Source of the DNA: Desulfovibrio sp.
GTDB lineage: Bacteria; Desulfobacterota; Desulfovibrionia; Desulfovibrionales; Desulfovibrionaceae
DNA: 34,857 nt
NCBI GenBank assembly: GCA_017454855.1
Contig: JAFTCE010000066.1
Coordinates: 1 to 34,857, forward strand
Direction of reading: 5' to 3'
Both the position numbers and the translations under genes were made by a program. Under the pieces are notes generated by a model. That model searched no databases, had not been told where the DNA came from, and saw nothing but the letters and a program-made list of their open reading frames with translations. Shown here in pieces: positions 1-8,516 of this stretch. Numbering within the stretch: the stretch's first letter is position 1; every line of letters begins with the position of its first letter.

Positions 1-39
1 AAGAAAAAATTTTTCCTGCAAGGCTATTTCATCCTCTGG

Positions 40-105
40 CGGCACAACAGAGCTTGGGCGGCACAAGACGGCACAGATTTTCAAAGGCGGCACAGGAGCG
101 GCACA
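40..105. repeat. Five direct copies of CGGCACA beside tRNA-Pro
   Basis: The heptamer CGGCACA starts at 40, 59, 69, 88 and 99, so the steps are 19, 10, 19 and 11 bases, close to multiples of a helical turn. On the minus strand it reads TGTGCCG. The copies lie just beyond the 3' end and terminator of the tRNA-Pro gene. Direct repeats of this size and phasing beside a tRNA 3' end are typical of arm-type binding sites of tyrosine integrases. No integrase gene is inside the window, so that role is inference. Confidence 0.55.
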
Positions 106-110
106 AAATC

Positions 111-141
111 AAAAAGGGTTTACGGGAATTTTCCGTAAACC
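111..141 (-). terminator. Rho-independent terminator of the tRNA-His/tRNA-Pro operon
   Basis: A perfect 9-bp stem, GGTTTACGG (117-125) with CCGTAAACC (133-141), has a 7-base loop. Read leftward it is followed by a T-run (complement of 111-115). It lies 12 bases past the tRNA-Pro CCA end. Confidence 0.8.
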
Positions 142-152
142 ATTGATTTTAT

Positions 153-229
153 TGGTCGGAGCGACTGGATTTGAACCAGCGGCCCTTTGGTCCCAAACCA
201 AATGCGCTACCAAACTGCGCCACGCTCCG
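153..229 (-). tRNA. tRNA-Pro (anticodon TGG)
   Basis: The minus strand folds as a standard cloverleaf of 77 nt. The acceptor stem is CGGAGCG/CGCTCCG, the anticodon stem TTTGG/CCAAA encloses the loop TTTGGGA with anticodon TGG, and the T-arm contains GGTTCAAATCC. Discriminator A and the 3' CCA are genome-encoded (153-155). It is the second gene of a two-tRNA operon after tRNA-His. Confidence 0.95.
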
Positions 230-263
230 AAAAAGGCACTGAGTAAGCGTAGAAAAAATATTT

Positions 264-340
264 TGGGGCGAAAGACGGGACTTGAACCCACGACCCCCTG
301 GGCCACAACCAGGTGCTCTACCAACTGAGCTACTTCCGCC
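264..340 (-). tRNA. tRNA-His (anticodon GTG)
   Basis: The minus strand forms a cloverleaf with the extra 5' G(-1) diagnostic of tRNA-His, opposite discriminator C. The acceptor stem is GCGGAAG/CTTTCGC with one G-T pair. The anticodon stem is CCTGG/CCAGG around TTGTGGC, giving anticodon GTG. CCA is encoded. It is the first gene of the operon and lies 11 bases from its promoter. Confidence 0.95.
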
Positions 341-351
341 TTGATAAAAAT

Positions 352-380
352 ATAGTACGCCAACAATGCTGTCCTGGCAA
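352..380 (-). promoter_or_regulatory. Sigma-70 promoter of the tRNA-His/tRNA-Pro operon
   Basis: On the minus strand TTGCCA (375-380) is separated by exactly 17 bases from TACTAT (352-357). That is close to the -35/-10 consensus, and the tRNA starts 11 bases downstream of the -10 box. The rest of 341-525 is the divergent leader of murA, where I see no equally good rightward promoter. Confidence 0.7.
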
Positions 381-525
381 GCATTTTTTTGCCTTTATAT
401 CTAGATTTTTTTCAGACAACAACGTATAGTAAAAAAATGCTTGAATAAGGCAGCATATCAGAATCCCATCTAAATAAAAAAAGCGACATGCCGACAAGGG
501 ATGGTGCGCGATCAGGGGGAAGGCA

Positions 526-1776
526 ATGGACAAATTGGTTATTGAAGGCGGCGTTCCGCTTACCGGAGGTATTGACATCAGTGGTTCGAAAAATGCGGCC
601 TTGCCCATTTTGTTTTCCTGCATACTCTTATCCGAGTCGTGTACTATCAACAATGTGCCCAATCTGCGGGATATTCATACGACGATCCGACTTTTGAACA
701 TGCTGGGTTGCTCTTGTTTCTATGAAGAGCATTGCGTCCATGTGCAACCTGGCGCACTTGTACCTGAAGCTCCCTACGACCTTGTGCGCACCATGCGCGC
801 ATCAGTTCTTTGTCTCGGACCCTTACTCTCTCGACTTGGCAAGGCGCGCGTGGCCTTACCAGGTGGATGCGCCATTGGGGCTCGTCCTGTGGATCAGCAT
901 CTCAAAGGCCTAGAACTCATGGGGGCCAGTTTCCAGTTGGAAGGTGGCTACATCCTAGGTCATTGCCGTCGGCTCAAGGGTACACATGTGAGTTTTGACA
1001 TGCCCACCGTGGGTGGCACTGAAAACTTGCTTATGGCTGCCTCCCTTGCAGAGGGTGAAACAGTGCTGGAAAACGCCGCCCGTGAGCCAGAAATTGTTGA
1101 TCTGGCAAATTTTCTGTGTGCCTGTGGTGCCAACATTACAGGACACGGCACATCGGTTATTCGCATTCAAGGAGTGACATCACTGCACCATGCCCAGTAC
1201 GCTGTCATGCCAGACCGCATCGAAGCTGGCACCTTTATTGTGGCGGCAGGTATTACAGGTGGCGAGTTATTGCTGCGTAACTGTCCTTTCCACGAGCTAG
1301 AAGCCGTTGTGCGTAAGCTACGCAGCATGGGCATGGAAATTAGTGCTACTCCTGTGGGAGTTTTGGCTCGTTGCACTGGCCCCATGCGCGCTACGGATGT
1401 GCGAACACAGCCGTTTCCTGGTTTCCCAACAGACATGCAGGCGCAAATCATGGCCCTCATGTGTCTAGCTGAAGGCGCCAGCGTGGTGGAGGAAAGCATT
1501 TTTGAGAACCGCTTCATGCACGTGCTGGAGTTGATGCGCATGGGCGCACAGATTAAGGTCTCCGGCCATACGGCCATGGTTCGGGGGGTGCGGCAGCTAA
1601 CCGGGGCACCGGTCATGGCTTCCGACTTGCGGGCCAGTGCCTCGCTTGTCCTGGCAGGGCTGGCCGCACGTGGGGTGACCGACGTACGGCGTATTTACCA
1701 TCTAGACCGCGGATATGAACAGATCGAACACAAGCTGACGGCTGTGGGTGCACGCATACGCCGTGTGCAAGAATAG
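526..1776 (+). CDS. murA: UDP-N-acetylglucosamine 1-carboxyvinyltransferase
   Basis: Transfers enolpyruvate from PEP to UDP-GlcNAc, the first committed step of peptidoglycan synthesis, in the cytoplasm. The 416-residue length is standard for MurA. Residues coincide with E. coli MurA numbering: Lys22 and Asn23 in SGSKNAALP, Arg91, the loop [11 protein letters not shown] with Cys115 and Arg120, and a later FPTDMQAQ segment carrying the conserved Asp. Cys115 is the residue alkylated by fosfomycin, so the enzyme should be of the sensitive type. The start is supported by GGGGGAAGG just upstream. The BON lipoprotein gene follows after 12 bases, so the two are probably co-transcribed. Confidence 0.98.
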   Translation: MDKLVIEGGVPLTGGIDISGSKNAALPILFSCILLSESCTINNVPNLRDIHTTIRLLNMLGCSCFYEEHCVHVQPGALVPEAPYDLVRTMRASVLCLGPLLSRLGKARVALPGGCAIGARPVDQHLKGLELMGASFQLEGGYILGHCRRLKGTHVSFDMPTVGGTENLLMAASLAEGETVLENAAREPEIVDLANFLCACGANITGHGTSVIRIQGVTSLHHAQYAVMPDRIEAGTFIVAAGITGGELLLRNCPFHELEAVVRKLRSMGMEISATPVGVLARCTGPMRATDVRTQPFPGFPTDMQAQIMALMCLAEGASVVEESIFENRFMHVLELMRMGAQIKVSGHTAMVRGVRQLTGAPVMASDLRASASLVLAGLAARGVTDVRRIYHLDRGYEQIEHKLTAVGARIRRVQE

Positions 1777-1788
1777 CCTGGAGGTAAC

Positions 1789-2457
1789 ATGCAAAAGTCG
1801 GCGTTTTTGCTGCTGCTGTTTTGGGTCATAACGTTGCTCAATGGCTGTGCCTATTCCGTTTACGACGACCAACGGCTTATGGGTACCATGTCTTCTGATA
1901 AGAAAATTGCGACTAAAATCAAGGCGGCACTGCTCAACGAAAGTTTTGTCGGTGGATGGGAAATTGCCGTATATTGTTTTTACGGCCATGTTTTTCTTGT
2001 CGGTGAAGTGCCCGCAAACATGCAGCAAAAGGCACTCACCATTGCCCGGCGTTACAAGCCACGATCCGTTACGTCTCATTGGTTTGCGAAGGCCAAAAGC
2101 GATACTGCAAATTTCGCGTTGGCCACAAGGCTGCGTTCCAGTCTCATCGGTACCGCTGGTCTGTCTTCAACACGCATAGAGACGGAAGTCAATTCGGGAC
2201 GCGTTGTGCTGCTGGGCGTAGTGCGAGATATGCAGGAAAAACAATTAGCTATTGATGCAGCACGTAAAGTGCAAGGCGTGACATCGGTGACGAGTTATCT
2301 CATGCTGCCGCAGAAAGCGGGACAGATTGACGACTTTCCCGAGGTACAGGTAAAAGGCACGATGCCGAAAGGCGGCGGATATGCCTCCCCCGTATCTGCT
2401 GTCGTGCCCCCCGCGCATGATGGGGGTGTCGTCGTAGAAAGCGACAATCTGCCGTAA
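1789..2457 (+). CDS. BON-domain outer-membrane lipoprotein
   Basis: 222 residues. The N-terminal signal peptide ends in a lipobox, LLNGC, with the lipidated cysteine at residue 20. Two BON-type modules follow, roughly 37-100 and 108-175: the second has the pattern of short alpha-beta segments with GRVVLLGVVRDMQEKQLA and AARKVQGV, and the first has GHVFLVGEVP. The C-terminus is Gly/Pro/Val-rich and looks disordered. The family (DolP/YraP, OsmY) supports envelope integrity in enterobacteria, but the role here is inferred only from domain type. GGAGG sits just before the start. It lies between murA and uvrC, with only 10 bases before uvrC. Confidence 0.85.
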   Translation: MQKSAFLLLLFWVITLLNGCAYSVYDDQRLMGTMSSDKKIATKIKAALLNESFVGGWEIAVYCFYGHVFLVGEVPANMQQKALTIARRYKPRSVTSHWFAKAKSDTANFALATRLRSSLIGTAGLSSTRIETEVNSGRVVLLGVVRDMQEKQLAIDAARKVQGVTSVTSYLMLPQKAGQIDDFPEVQVKGTMPKGGGYASPVSAVVPPAHDGGVVVESDNLP

Positions 2458-2467
2458 CATTGCGGGA

Positions 2468-4330
2468 ATGCGTATGCAGCGACCAGTCCCATCTTCCATA
2501 CCCCAGTCGCCTGGCGTGTATATGTTCAAGGATGCCCGTGATCGCACAATCTATGTAGGTAAAGCCAGAATATTACGACGTCGCGTCCTTTCCTATTTTC
2601 GTACGGACGGCCAGCCAGCCAAGACGCAGGCCATGCTTTCGCATGCGGCATCTATTGTCTTCATTGCCACAACGACGGAAAAGGAAGCCTTGCTGCTGGA
2701 AGCTAGCTGCATCAAACAGCACCGTCCGCACTATAACATCATGCTGCGTGATGACAAACAGTACGCACTCTTTCGTATTAATCTCAAAAATCCTTTCCCA
2801 CGCTTGGAAATAGTGCGCCAGGCTCGACGTGATGGCGCGCAGTATTTCGGCCCGTTTACTTCAGCTCTTTCTGCACGTGAAACATGGAAACTTCTTCATC
2901 GGGCCTTTGCACTACGTCGCTGCAGCGATCGTGCCATGAAAAATCGCATCCGTCCCTGCCTATACTACTTCATGGGGCAATGTCCGGCGCCATGTATGGG
3001 TTTTGTATCGGTGCAGGCGTATCAGGAACGCGTAAACAAGGTGACAGCCCTTTTGCAGGGGCGTTCTCAGGAATTGCTCACCGCGCTGCGTTCTACAATG
3101 AACCAGGCAGCAGATGCCTTGGAATTCGAACGGGCTGCAGTCTTACGCGATCAGATTCGGGCCGTTGAGGTCACTGTGGAACGCCAGGCGGTCGTTCTGC
3201 CTGGCAAGGGAGATATGGATGCCGTAGGCATCTTTGCCTCGGACAAAGGTTTGTCCCTAGGTGTCGTCTTTGTGCGTAATGGTGTCATGACGGATGGTCG
3301 TGCTTTTTATTGGGCAGGCCTGACACTGGAGGATGCACCGGAGCTGCTGTGGTCCTTTCTTGGTCAATACTACATGGACGCTATGCCACCACCGCGCATT
3401 CTTCTGCCTTGGATTCCCAAGGACACGGACTGGGAGGAGGGCGGTGATGCCACACTTCCGGTGGTGACAGAATGCGCCATGCGCGAACAGGCTTTGGCTG
3501 AACGTCGGCAGGGTGCTGTCCATATCTTGATGCCCCAAAATACTTATGACAATCGGCTGATCGACATGGCTCGAGCCAACGCACGCGAAGAGGCCAGGCG
3601 TCAGGAACTGTCGGGGGAAACTGGTATTCTGGAGCGCCTGGGACGTGTCCTGCGAATGTCAGCGCCACCACGTCGCATTGAGTGCGTGGATGTGTCCCAC
3701 ACAGGAGGGCGGCTGACGCGTGTGGGCATGGTAGTCTTCGAGGACGGGCGTGCGGAACGCTCACAGTTTCGCGTCTACGCCATGCCGGATAGCGGCGATG
3801 ACTATGCAACGCTGGCGGCCTGGATACCCCGGCGTCTAAAGAGCGGCCCGCCCTGGCCGGATTTACTGCTCATTGACGGTGGACGCGGACAACTGACCGC
3901 TGTGGGACGCGCCTTGCGTGATGCAGACGTGGAAGGACTCTTTGCCCTGGCCGCCATAGCCAAGGCGCGGGATGCTGCTGGTCATGCCGACCGCCGTGCT
4001 GGCAACGTGGCCGACCGCATCTTTGTGCCCGGAAGGGTCAATCCCTTGTCCCTGCGTGCGGGCGGGCCGGAACTACTTTTTTTACAACATGTGCGTGACA
4101 GTGCACATCGTTTTGTCATTGGCAGACATCGCCAAGCGCGCCGAGGCGCAGCCCTTTCGGGGGAACTCATACGCCTGCCAGGTATAGGTCCTGCTACGGC
4201 GAGAGTACTTTGGGATCACTTTGGCAGTCTGGAAGCCATGCGCGCAGCAAGCCAGGATGACCTGCAAAGGCTGCCAGGCATTGGTGTCGGCAAGGCTGCA
4301 CACCTGCAACGTGTACTGAAGGAAATATGA
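2468..4330 (+). CDS. uvrC: UvrABC excinuclease subunit C
   Basis: Makes both incisions flanking a DNA lesion after UvrA/UvrB loading (nucleotide excision repair). Length (620) is normal. The GIY-YIG nuclease at the N-terminus is visible as PGVYMF near residue 16 and IYVGKA near 28, with the Arg-rich segment and the Glu-rich EKEALLLE following. A UVR (UvrB-binding) motif lies near 210-245 (ALEFERAAVLRDQI). The RNase H-like 5'-nuclease domain starts near 405 with CVDVSHTGG. Two helix-hairpin-helix motifs, LPGIG near 570 and LPGIG near 604, end the protein. The start lacks a strong ribosome site, and a second ATG two codons later is possible. Translational coupling to the lipoprotein gene is likely. 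Confidence 0.97.
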   Translation: MRMQRPVPSSIPQSPGVYMFKDARDRTIYVGKARILRRRVLSYFRTDGQPAKTQAMLSHAASIVFIATTTEKEALLLEASCIKQHRPHYNIMLRDDKQYALFRINLKNPFPRLEIVRQARRDGAQYFGPFTSALSARETWKLLHRAFALRRCSDRAMKNRIRPCLYYFMGQCPAPCMGFVSVQAYQERVNKVTALLQGRSQELLTALRSTMNQAADALEFERAAVLRDQIRAVEVTVERQAVVLPGKGDMDAVGIFASDKGLSLGVVFVRNGVMTDGRAFYWAGLTLEDAPELLWSFLGQYYMDAMPPPRILLPWIPKDTDWEEGGDATLPVVTECAMREQALAERRQGAVHILMPQNTYDNRLIDMARANAREEARRQELSGETGILERLGRVLRMSAPPRRIECVDVSHTGGRLTRVGMVVFEDGRAERSQFRVYAMPDSGDDYATLAAWIPRRLKSGPPWPDLLLIDGGRGQLTAVGRALRDADVEGLFALAAIAKARDAAGHADRRAGNVADRIFVPGRVNPLSLRAGGPELLFLQHVRDSAHRFVIGRHRQARRGAALSGELIRLPGIGPATARVLWDHFGSLEAMRAASQDDLQRLPGIGVGKAAHLQRVLKEI

Positions 4331-4396
4331 TACAAGGCTATATGGGCATGTCCTACCAATATTGTCTCCTTGTCCTCTGAGGTTGAGAGGTTTTTC

Positions 4397-6247
4397 ATGG
4401 CTCAAGCCTTGGCAATAACGGCCTTTTACCGCATTTATTCCCAACTGGACTCAGCACTGCGCAGACGCTACTGGCGTGTCCAGGCCCTTTCCGGCCTTGT
4501 CAGTCTCATGGAGCTGGCCATTACCGCAGCTATTTCGCTGCTGGGCGTAGCTTTGGCCGCGCCGCAAAGCCTGTTAGAACATCCCTGGACTCAGCACCTG
4601 TTGGTCGCTGTGCCGACTTTGATGCCGATTGCGCAGGATCAGCGTCTTCTTCTGCTTTTTTTTATGGTCGGGCTGTGTGTGGCCATTGCCGTCAAGGCGG
4701 CTTCCCTGGGCTTTCTCACCTGGCGGCAGGCGGCATTCTCGCAGGCCGTCGGCGTGTTTTTCAGTGTGCGTTTTTACAGGCTGCTGCTGCATGCGCCGTA
4801 CTTGTGGCATGTGCGACAGGACATGAGCATGTTGCAGACGCGGCTGACGTGGGCGCGCTTTAGTGCAGACTTTCTACTAGCCGTGCTACAGTCGTTGTCA
4901 CAGTTTCTGGTGGCTTTAGTACTTGTGGGCGTTGTCGTTGGCGTGTCGCCCTGGGCTGCCCTGCTGGTTTGCCTGACCATGGGCCTGAGTACACTGATCA
5001 CCTATCGTCTAGCCCGAAGCAAGGTGCGGCAGCTCAACGCCATTTCCATGCAAACGGAAGCCAATGCCAACAAAGTAGCTTATCCTTCCCTGGCCGGTAT
5101 ACGCGAAGTCAAGATATATGGTCAGGAGCAAGCTTTTTTACATCAGTTCACATTTCAGCGTCAAGCCTTCGCCAAGGTACAGAGTCTGCTGCCGGTGGTA
5201 TATCCTGCCCCCTCATGGATTCTAGACTTTACGGGCATGCTTATGCTGCTGCTTGCCCTGTTAGTTATGAGCGGGCAAGGACATTCCGTAGCGCGATTGA
5301 CAGGTGAACTGACCTTGCTGGCGGCTGTGACCTGGCGCTTGCTGCCCACCATGACCACCTTGGTCGGGTATCTTCTACAGGTTCAACAGCACATGATGTA
5401 TACGCAGGACGCCGTTGTTTTCATAAATACTTTGGAAAAGGAACTGCAAGAATCGTGCGTGAGCGTGAGGGATGTCAAGCCAGAACCGTGCCCTTTGACA
5501 AATTCATTGGAATTGCGACATGTGTCTTTTCGCTATCCTGATACGCCACCTGACCGACAAGATGCTCTGTACGATCTCAATATCTGTGTGCAGCGAGGCA
5601 CAATGGTAGGGTTCATCGGTTCGTCGGGGGCTGGCAAGAGTACGGTCGTCGGTCTGCTCACGGGTTTACTGGAACCCACAACCGGGGAATTGTTGGTGGA
5701 CGGATCACCTCTTGCCGCTGAGCGTAAGGCTGGTTGGTTGCACTCCATTGGCTATGTTCCACAGTCTCCTTTTTTGCTTAATGCTTCTATTGCGGCTAAC
5801 GTAGCCTTTTCCCATTGGGGTGGGAGAATTGATCGAACCCGGGTGGAAGAGTGCTGCCGAATGGCGGCTATGGATTTTCTCTCCGATCTGCCGGAGGGAC
5901 TGGACACCGTCATCGGCGAGCGGGGCGTACGCCTTTCCGGCGGACAGGTGCAGCGCGTAGCTATTGCTCGAGCCCTGTATGAACGTCCGCAACTCATGCT
6001 TTTCGACGAAGCAACCAGCGCCTTGGATGGTGCTTCGGAGCAGGCCATTCAGCATACCATTGAGTCCCTAGGTGGTTCAGCCACGTTGATTCTTGTGGCA
6101 CATCGATTGAGTACAGTTAAAAACTGTAATTATCTCTATTGGCTTGGCAATGGAACCATCGTCAAGCACGGCACCCCACGAGACGTACTGCCCCAGTATG
6201 AGGCATGGTTAGCGCACAGGGCTGCATGCATGGGTGCTGCAATGTAA
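4397..6247 (+). CDS. ABC exporter, fused membrane and ATPase domains (PglK/MsbA-like)
   Basis: 616 residues from the ATG at 4397, which follows GAGAGG by six bases. A TTG 27 bases upstream would add nine residues but has no ribosome site. Residues 1-340 are the six-helix transmembrane domain, including a cytoplasmic segment AGIREVKIYGQEQ typical of PglK-type flippases. The nucleotide-binding domain has Walker A GSSGAGKST near 408, signature LSGGQ near 513, Walker B LMLFDEATSALD near 533 and the H-loop LVAHRLSTV. It probably moves a lipid-linked oligosaccharide or lipid across the inner membrane. The substrate cannot be deduced because no glycosyltransferases are adjacent. It is the last gene of the rightward murA-uvrC group, 66 bases after uvrC. 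Confidence 0.88.
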   Translation: MAQALAITAFYRIYSQLDSALRRRYWRVQALSGLVSLMELAITAAISLLGVALAAPQSLLEHPWTQHLLVAVPTLMPIAQDQRLLLLFFMVGLCVAIAVKAASLGFLTWRQAAFSQAVGVFFSVRFYRLLLHAPYLWHVRQDMSMLQTRLTWARFSADFLLAVLQSLSQFLVALVLVGVVVGVSPWAALLVCLTMGLSTLITYRLARSKVRQLNAISMQTEANANKVAYPSLAGIREVKIYGQEQAFLHQFTFQRQAFAKVQSLLPVVYPAPSWILDFTGMLMLLLALLVMSGQGHSVARLTGELTLLAAVTWRLLPTMTTLVGYLLQVQQHMMYTQDAVVFINTLEKELQESCVSVRDVKPEPCPLTNSLELRHVSFRYPDTPPDRQDALYDLNICVQRGTMVGFIGSSGAGKSTVVGLLTGLLEPTTGELLVDGSPLAAERKAGWLHSIGYVPQSPFLLNASIAANVAFSHWGGRIDRTRVEECCRMAAMDFLSDLPEGLDTVIGERGVRLSGGQVQRVAIARALYERPQLMLFDEATSALDGASEQAIQHTIESLGGSATLILVAHRLSTVKNCNYLYWLGNGTIVKHGTPRDVLPQYEAWLAHRAACMGAAM

Positions 6248-6301
6248 TGTTGTTGCGATATTTTTCAATGTATCTGACAACGCTGCGTATCGGCATCCGA
6301 T

Positions 6302-8344
6302 TCATGGCATTCGGTAGAGTACCAAGGCGACCATAGGGGGTAAATAGAGCCGAATGTCTCCTTCGGCACGATCTGGCAAGGGCATGGTAAAATGCGCTAA
6401 TGGTGGTTCTGTTACATGCAGGTTCCCATGTCCGGCAAAGTCTCCATCGTCAGAAGAAAGCAACTCTACATATTTCCCGGCAGTTACAGCGAAACACAGT
6501 TCATCCTGCGCAAGTGTCTCGTGCATGTTTACAACTATTAACAGTCGCCCGCGTTCATAAGCCAGTAGACGTTTGTCCTCATGGATGAAACGAAACATTG
6601 GCTGCGAGTGAAATTCCTCAAGAAAAGGCTGTACCATCTTTAGCATCTGCGCTTTGTCCCAAGCCGCTAGAGCGAAATACTTGAGCTGTGGAGATTCCGA
6701 AAGCCGCCACTGACGATGGGCGTGTTCTTCGGCATCCAGCCACTCGGGATGGCCGAACTCACAACCCATGAAGTTCAGATAGCCGGCGTCGGCCGTTGTA
6801 AGTGTCAGAAGACGCATGATGCGGTAGAAGGCCAGCCCTCGAGAGATATTCCAGGTGTCTGTACTGAACGCCATGTAGCGGTACATGTCATCCCCTAGCA
6901 AACGCCAGATCATGGAATCCTCGCCATTGATACTTTGGTCGTGACATTCTACATAGCTGATTGTGCGGTCATAGGGACGATGATTGGTCATTTCATACCA
7001 CAGGCTGCCCATATCTCGCGGTTTTGCGATGCATTTAGCCCAATAATCGGGAATGCCCATGGCAAATCTGTAGTCAAAGCCGAGTCCGCCAGCTTCAGGT
7101 GGGCATGTAAGGCCGGGCATGCCGGAAAATTCTTCTGCGATGGTTATAGCTTTTGGGTAAATATCATGAATGAGCATGTTTGCAAGATTTAGATAGAGTT
7201 CACCTTCCACATTTGCGCGAGGTTGTCCATCCTTGCCGTAGAAACAGCGTCCCACATGGGAAAAATCATCGTCGAGACCATGATCGCAATACAATATATT
7301 GCCAACGGCATCAAAGCGAAAACCGTCTACCTGATATTCTTCTAACCAGTAACGACAATTGGAAAGCAGAAAACGACGCGCCATATCCTGACGAAAGTCA
7401 AAGGATGGCGTACCCCATTGGTTGTACTCCGGCATGAAAAAGTAATTGCTTCCGTCATAGCGGGCTGGCCCTTGTTCCGTATTGGCTGCGGCATGTCCGT
7501 GCGGGATATCTAGGATAACGGCCAATCCCATACCATGAGCGGAATCAATAAGTGCCTTGAAGTCGTCAGGCGTACCATAGCGTGAAGAGGGCGCAAAATA
7601 ATTGCTTACCTGATATCCGAAGGAACGATAGAGCGGATGTTCGAGTATGCCCATGAGTTGCACGGCTGTATAGCCATCGGCCTTGATGCGCGGCAGGACA
7701 TGCTGTGTGAATTGCGCATAGGTGCCTACGCTTTCTCCCTGATGTTCGTCAGCGGATTGTGCCATGCCCACATGGGCCTCATAGATGCGTGGGAAGGAAG
7801 AAGGTTGAGGACGATTGTTGCGGAAAACATAGGGGGTTGGTGGATCCCAAATTCGTGCGCACCACTGTTCCGGTACGTTCTTGTCCTGCAACACCCACTG
7901 CGCAAAAAGTGGGATGCGGCGTTCCGCCTTGCGTGACCATCCTGATCCCTTGTCGTCTTGTGGAGTCATGCGCAATTCAACGTAGGTGCCATGTTCCAAA
8001 GCGTCACCCGGCATTTCCAATTCAAACATACCGTCAGACGTTCGTTGAAAACGAAATTTGGCGTGGCGTTGAAAATTCAGCTTATCCGTAGTCACCCAAA
8101 GTGCTTCGGCATGCGGCATGTATTCCCGCCACCTCCAAAAACGCTCTTTACCCATCATGCCTCGGTGCGGACCGAGAAATGTGTGCAGGTTGGCATAGTT
8201 GCGTAGGGAACCATGCGTGGTGGCAATCCGTTCTTTTTCGGCGACAAAGGCTTGATTACGGCGTTGTAGAAAGGGAAGGTATGAAACAAGAGCAGGATCT
8301 TTGAGCGGTCCGCCAACGGGATCAAGTGAAGTCTGTAACGCCAT
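6302..8344 (-). CDS. glgB: 1,4-alpha-glucan branching enzyme, eukaryote-type (GH13)
   Basis: Introduces alpha-1,6 branches into glycogen-like glucan. The 680-residue protein starts at the ATG at 8344, which has AGGA upstream. An in-frame TTG start 57 bases earlier lacks a site. An N-terminal CBM48-like region precedes the (beta/alpha)8 barrel. It matches the GBE1/plant type rather than E. coli GlgB: VQLMGILEHPLYRSFGYQ, SSRYGTPDDFK and FLLSNCRYWLEEYQVDGFRFD. By family alignment the nucleophile is Asp345 (DGFRFD), the acid/base Glu404 (IAEEFSGMP) and the third acid Asp469 (ECHDQS). Region I reads DIPHGHA where GBE1 has DVVHSHA. No other glycogen genes are adjacent. It converges with the ABC exporter gene, with no obvious terminator in the 54-base gap. 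Confidence 0.9.
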   Translation of the reverse strand: MALQTSLDPVGGPLKDPALVSYLPFLQRRNQAFVAEKERIATTHGSLRNYANLHTFLGPHRGMMGKERFWRWREYMPHAEALWVTTDKLNFQRHAKFRFQRTSDGMFELEMPGDALEHGTYVELRMTPQDDKGSGWSRKAERRIPLFAQWVLQDKNVPEQWCARIWDPPTPYVFRNNRPQPSSFPRIYEAHVGMAQSADEHQGESVGTYAQFTQHVLPRIKADGYTAVQLMGILEHPLYRSFGYQVSNYFAPSSRYGTPDDFKALIDSAHGMGLAVILDIPHGHAAANTEQGPARYDGSNYFFMPEYNQWGTPSFDFRQDMARRFLLSNCRYWLEEYQVDGFRFDAVGNILYCDHGLDDDFSHVGRCFYGKDGQPRANVEGELYLNLANMLIHDIYPKAITIAEEFSGMPGLTCPPEAGGLGFDYRFAMGIPDYWAKCIAKPRDMGSLWYEMTNHRPYDRTISYVECHDQSINGEDSMIWRLLGDDMYRYMAFSTDTWNISRGLAFYRIMRLLTLTTADAGYLNFMGCEFGHPEWLDAEEHAHRQWRLSESPQLKYFALAAWDKAQMLKMVQPFLEEFHSQPMFRFIHEDKRLLAYERGRLLIVVNMHETLAQDELCFAVTAGKYVELLSSDDGDFAGHGNLHVTEPPLAHFTMPLPDRAEGDIRLYLPPMVALVLYRMP

Positions 8345-8460
8345 GTCTGTGTTCCTGTGGTACTTGTGGTTGCCCAAAAGCGTAGGGTGTAAATACGTCA
8401 ATGAGAAAGCGTCCCGCTCGGAAAGTGAAAGTCAGCTTTGAAATCAGCGCTGTACACGGG

Positions 8461-8498
8461 AGAAAAAATTTGCATGCCTGCGCAAGGCGCAGGCATGC
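8461..8498 (-). terminator. Rho-independent terminator after the hydroxyacid dehydrogenase gene
   Basis: A perfect 12-bp stem, GCATGCCTGCGC (8472-8483) with GCGCAGGCATGC (8487-8498), has the three-base loop AAG. Read leftward it is followed by AAATTTTTTC. It lies 18 bases past the stop of the 8517-9419 gene and separates it from the branching enzyme gene. Confidence 0.9.
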
Positions 8499-8516
8499 TT
8501 CAGAAGCTCTACCAAA

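Noticed and set aside
109-384. 91-residue open frame on the minus strand
   Set aside because: It runs through tRNA-His, tRNA-Pro and their promoter and terminator; it is not a protein gene.
1167-1616. 149-residue antisense frame inside murA
   Set aside because: A GC-driven shadow of a well-conserved gene; no ribosome site or domain.
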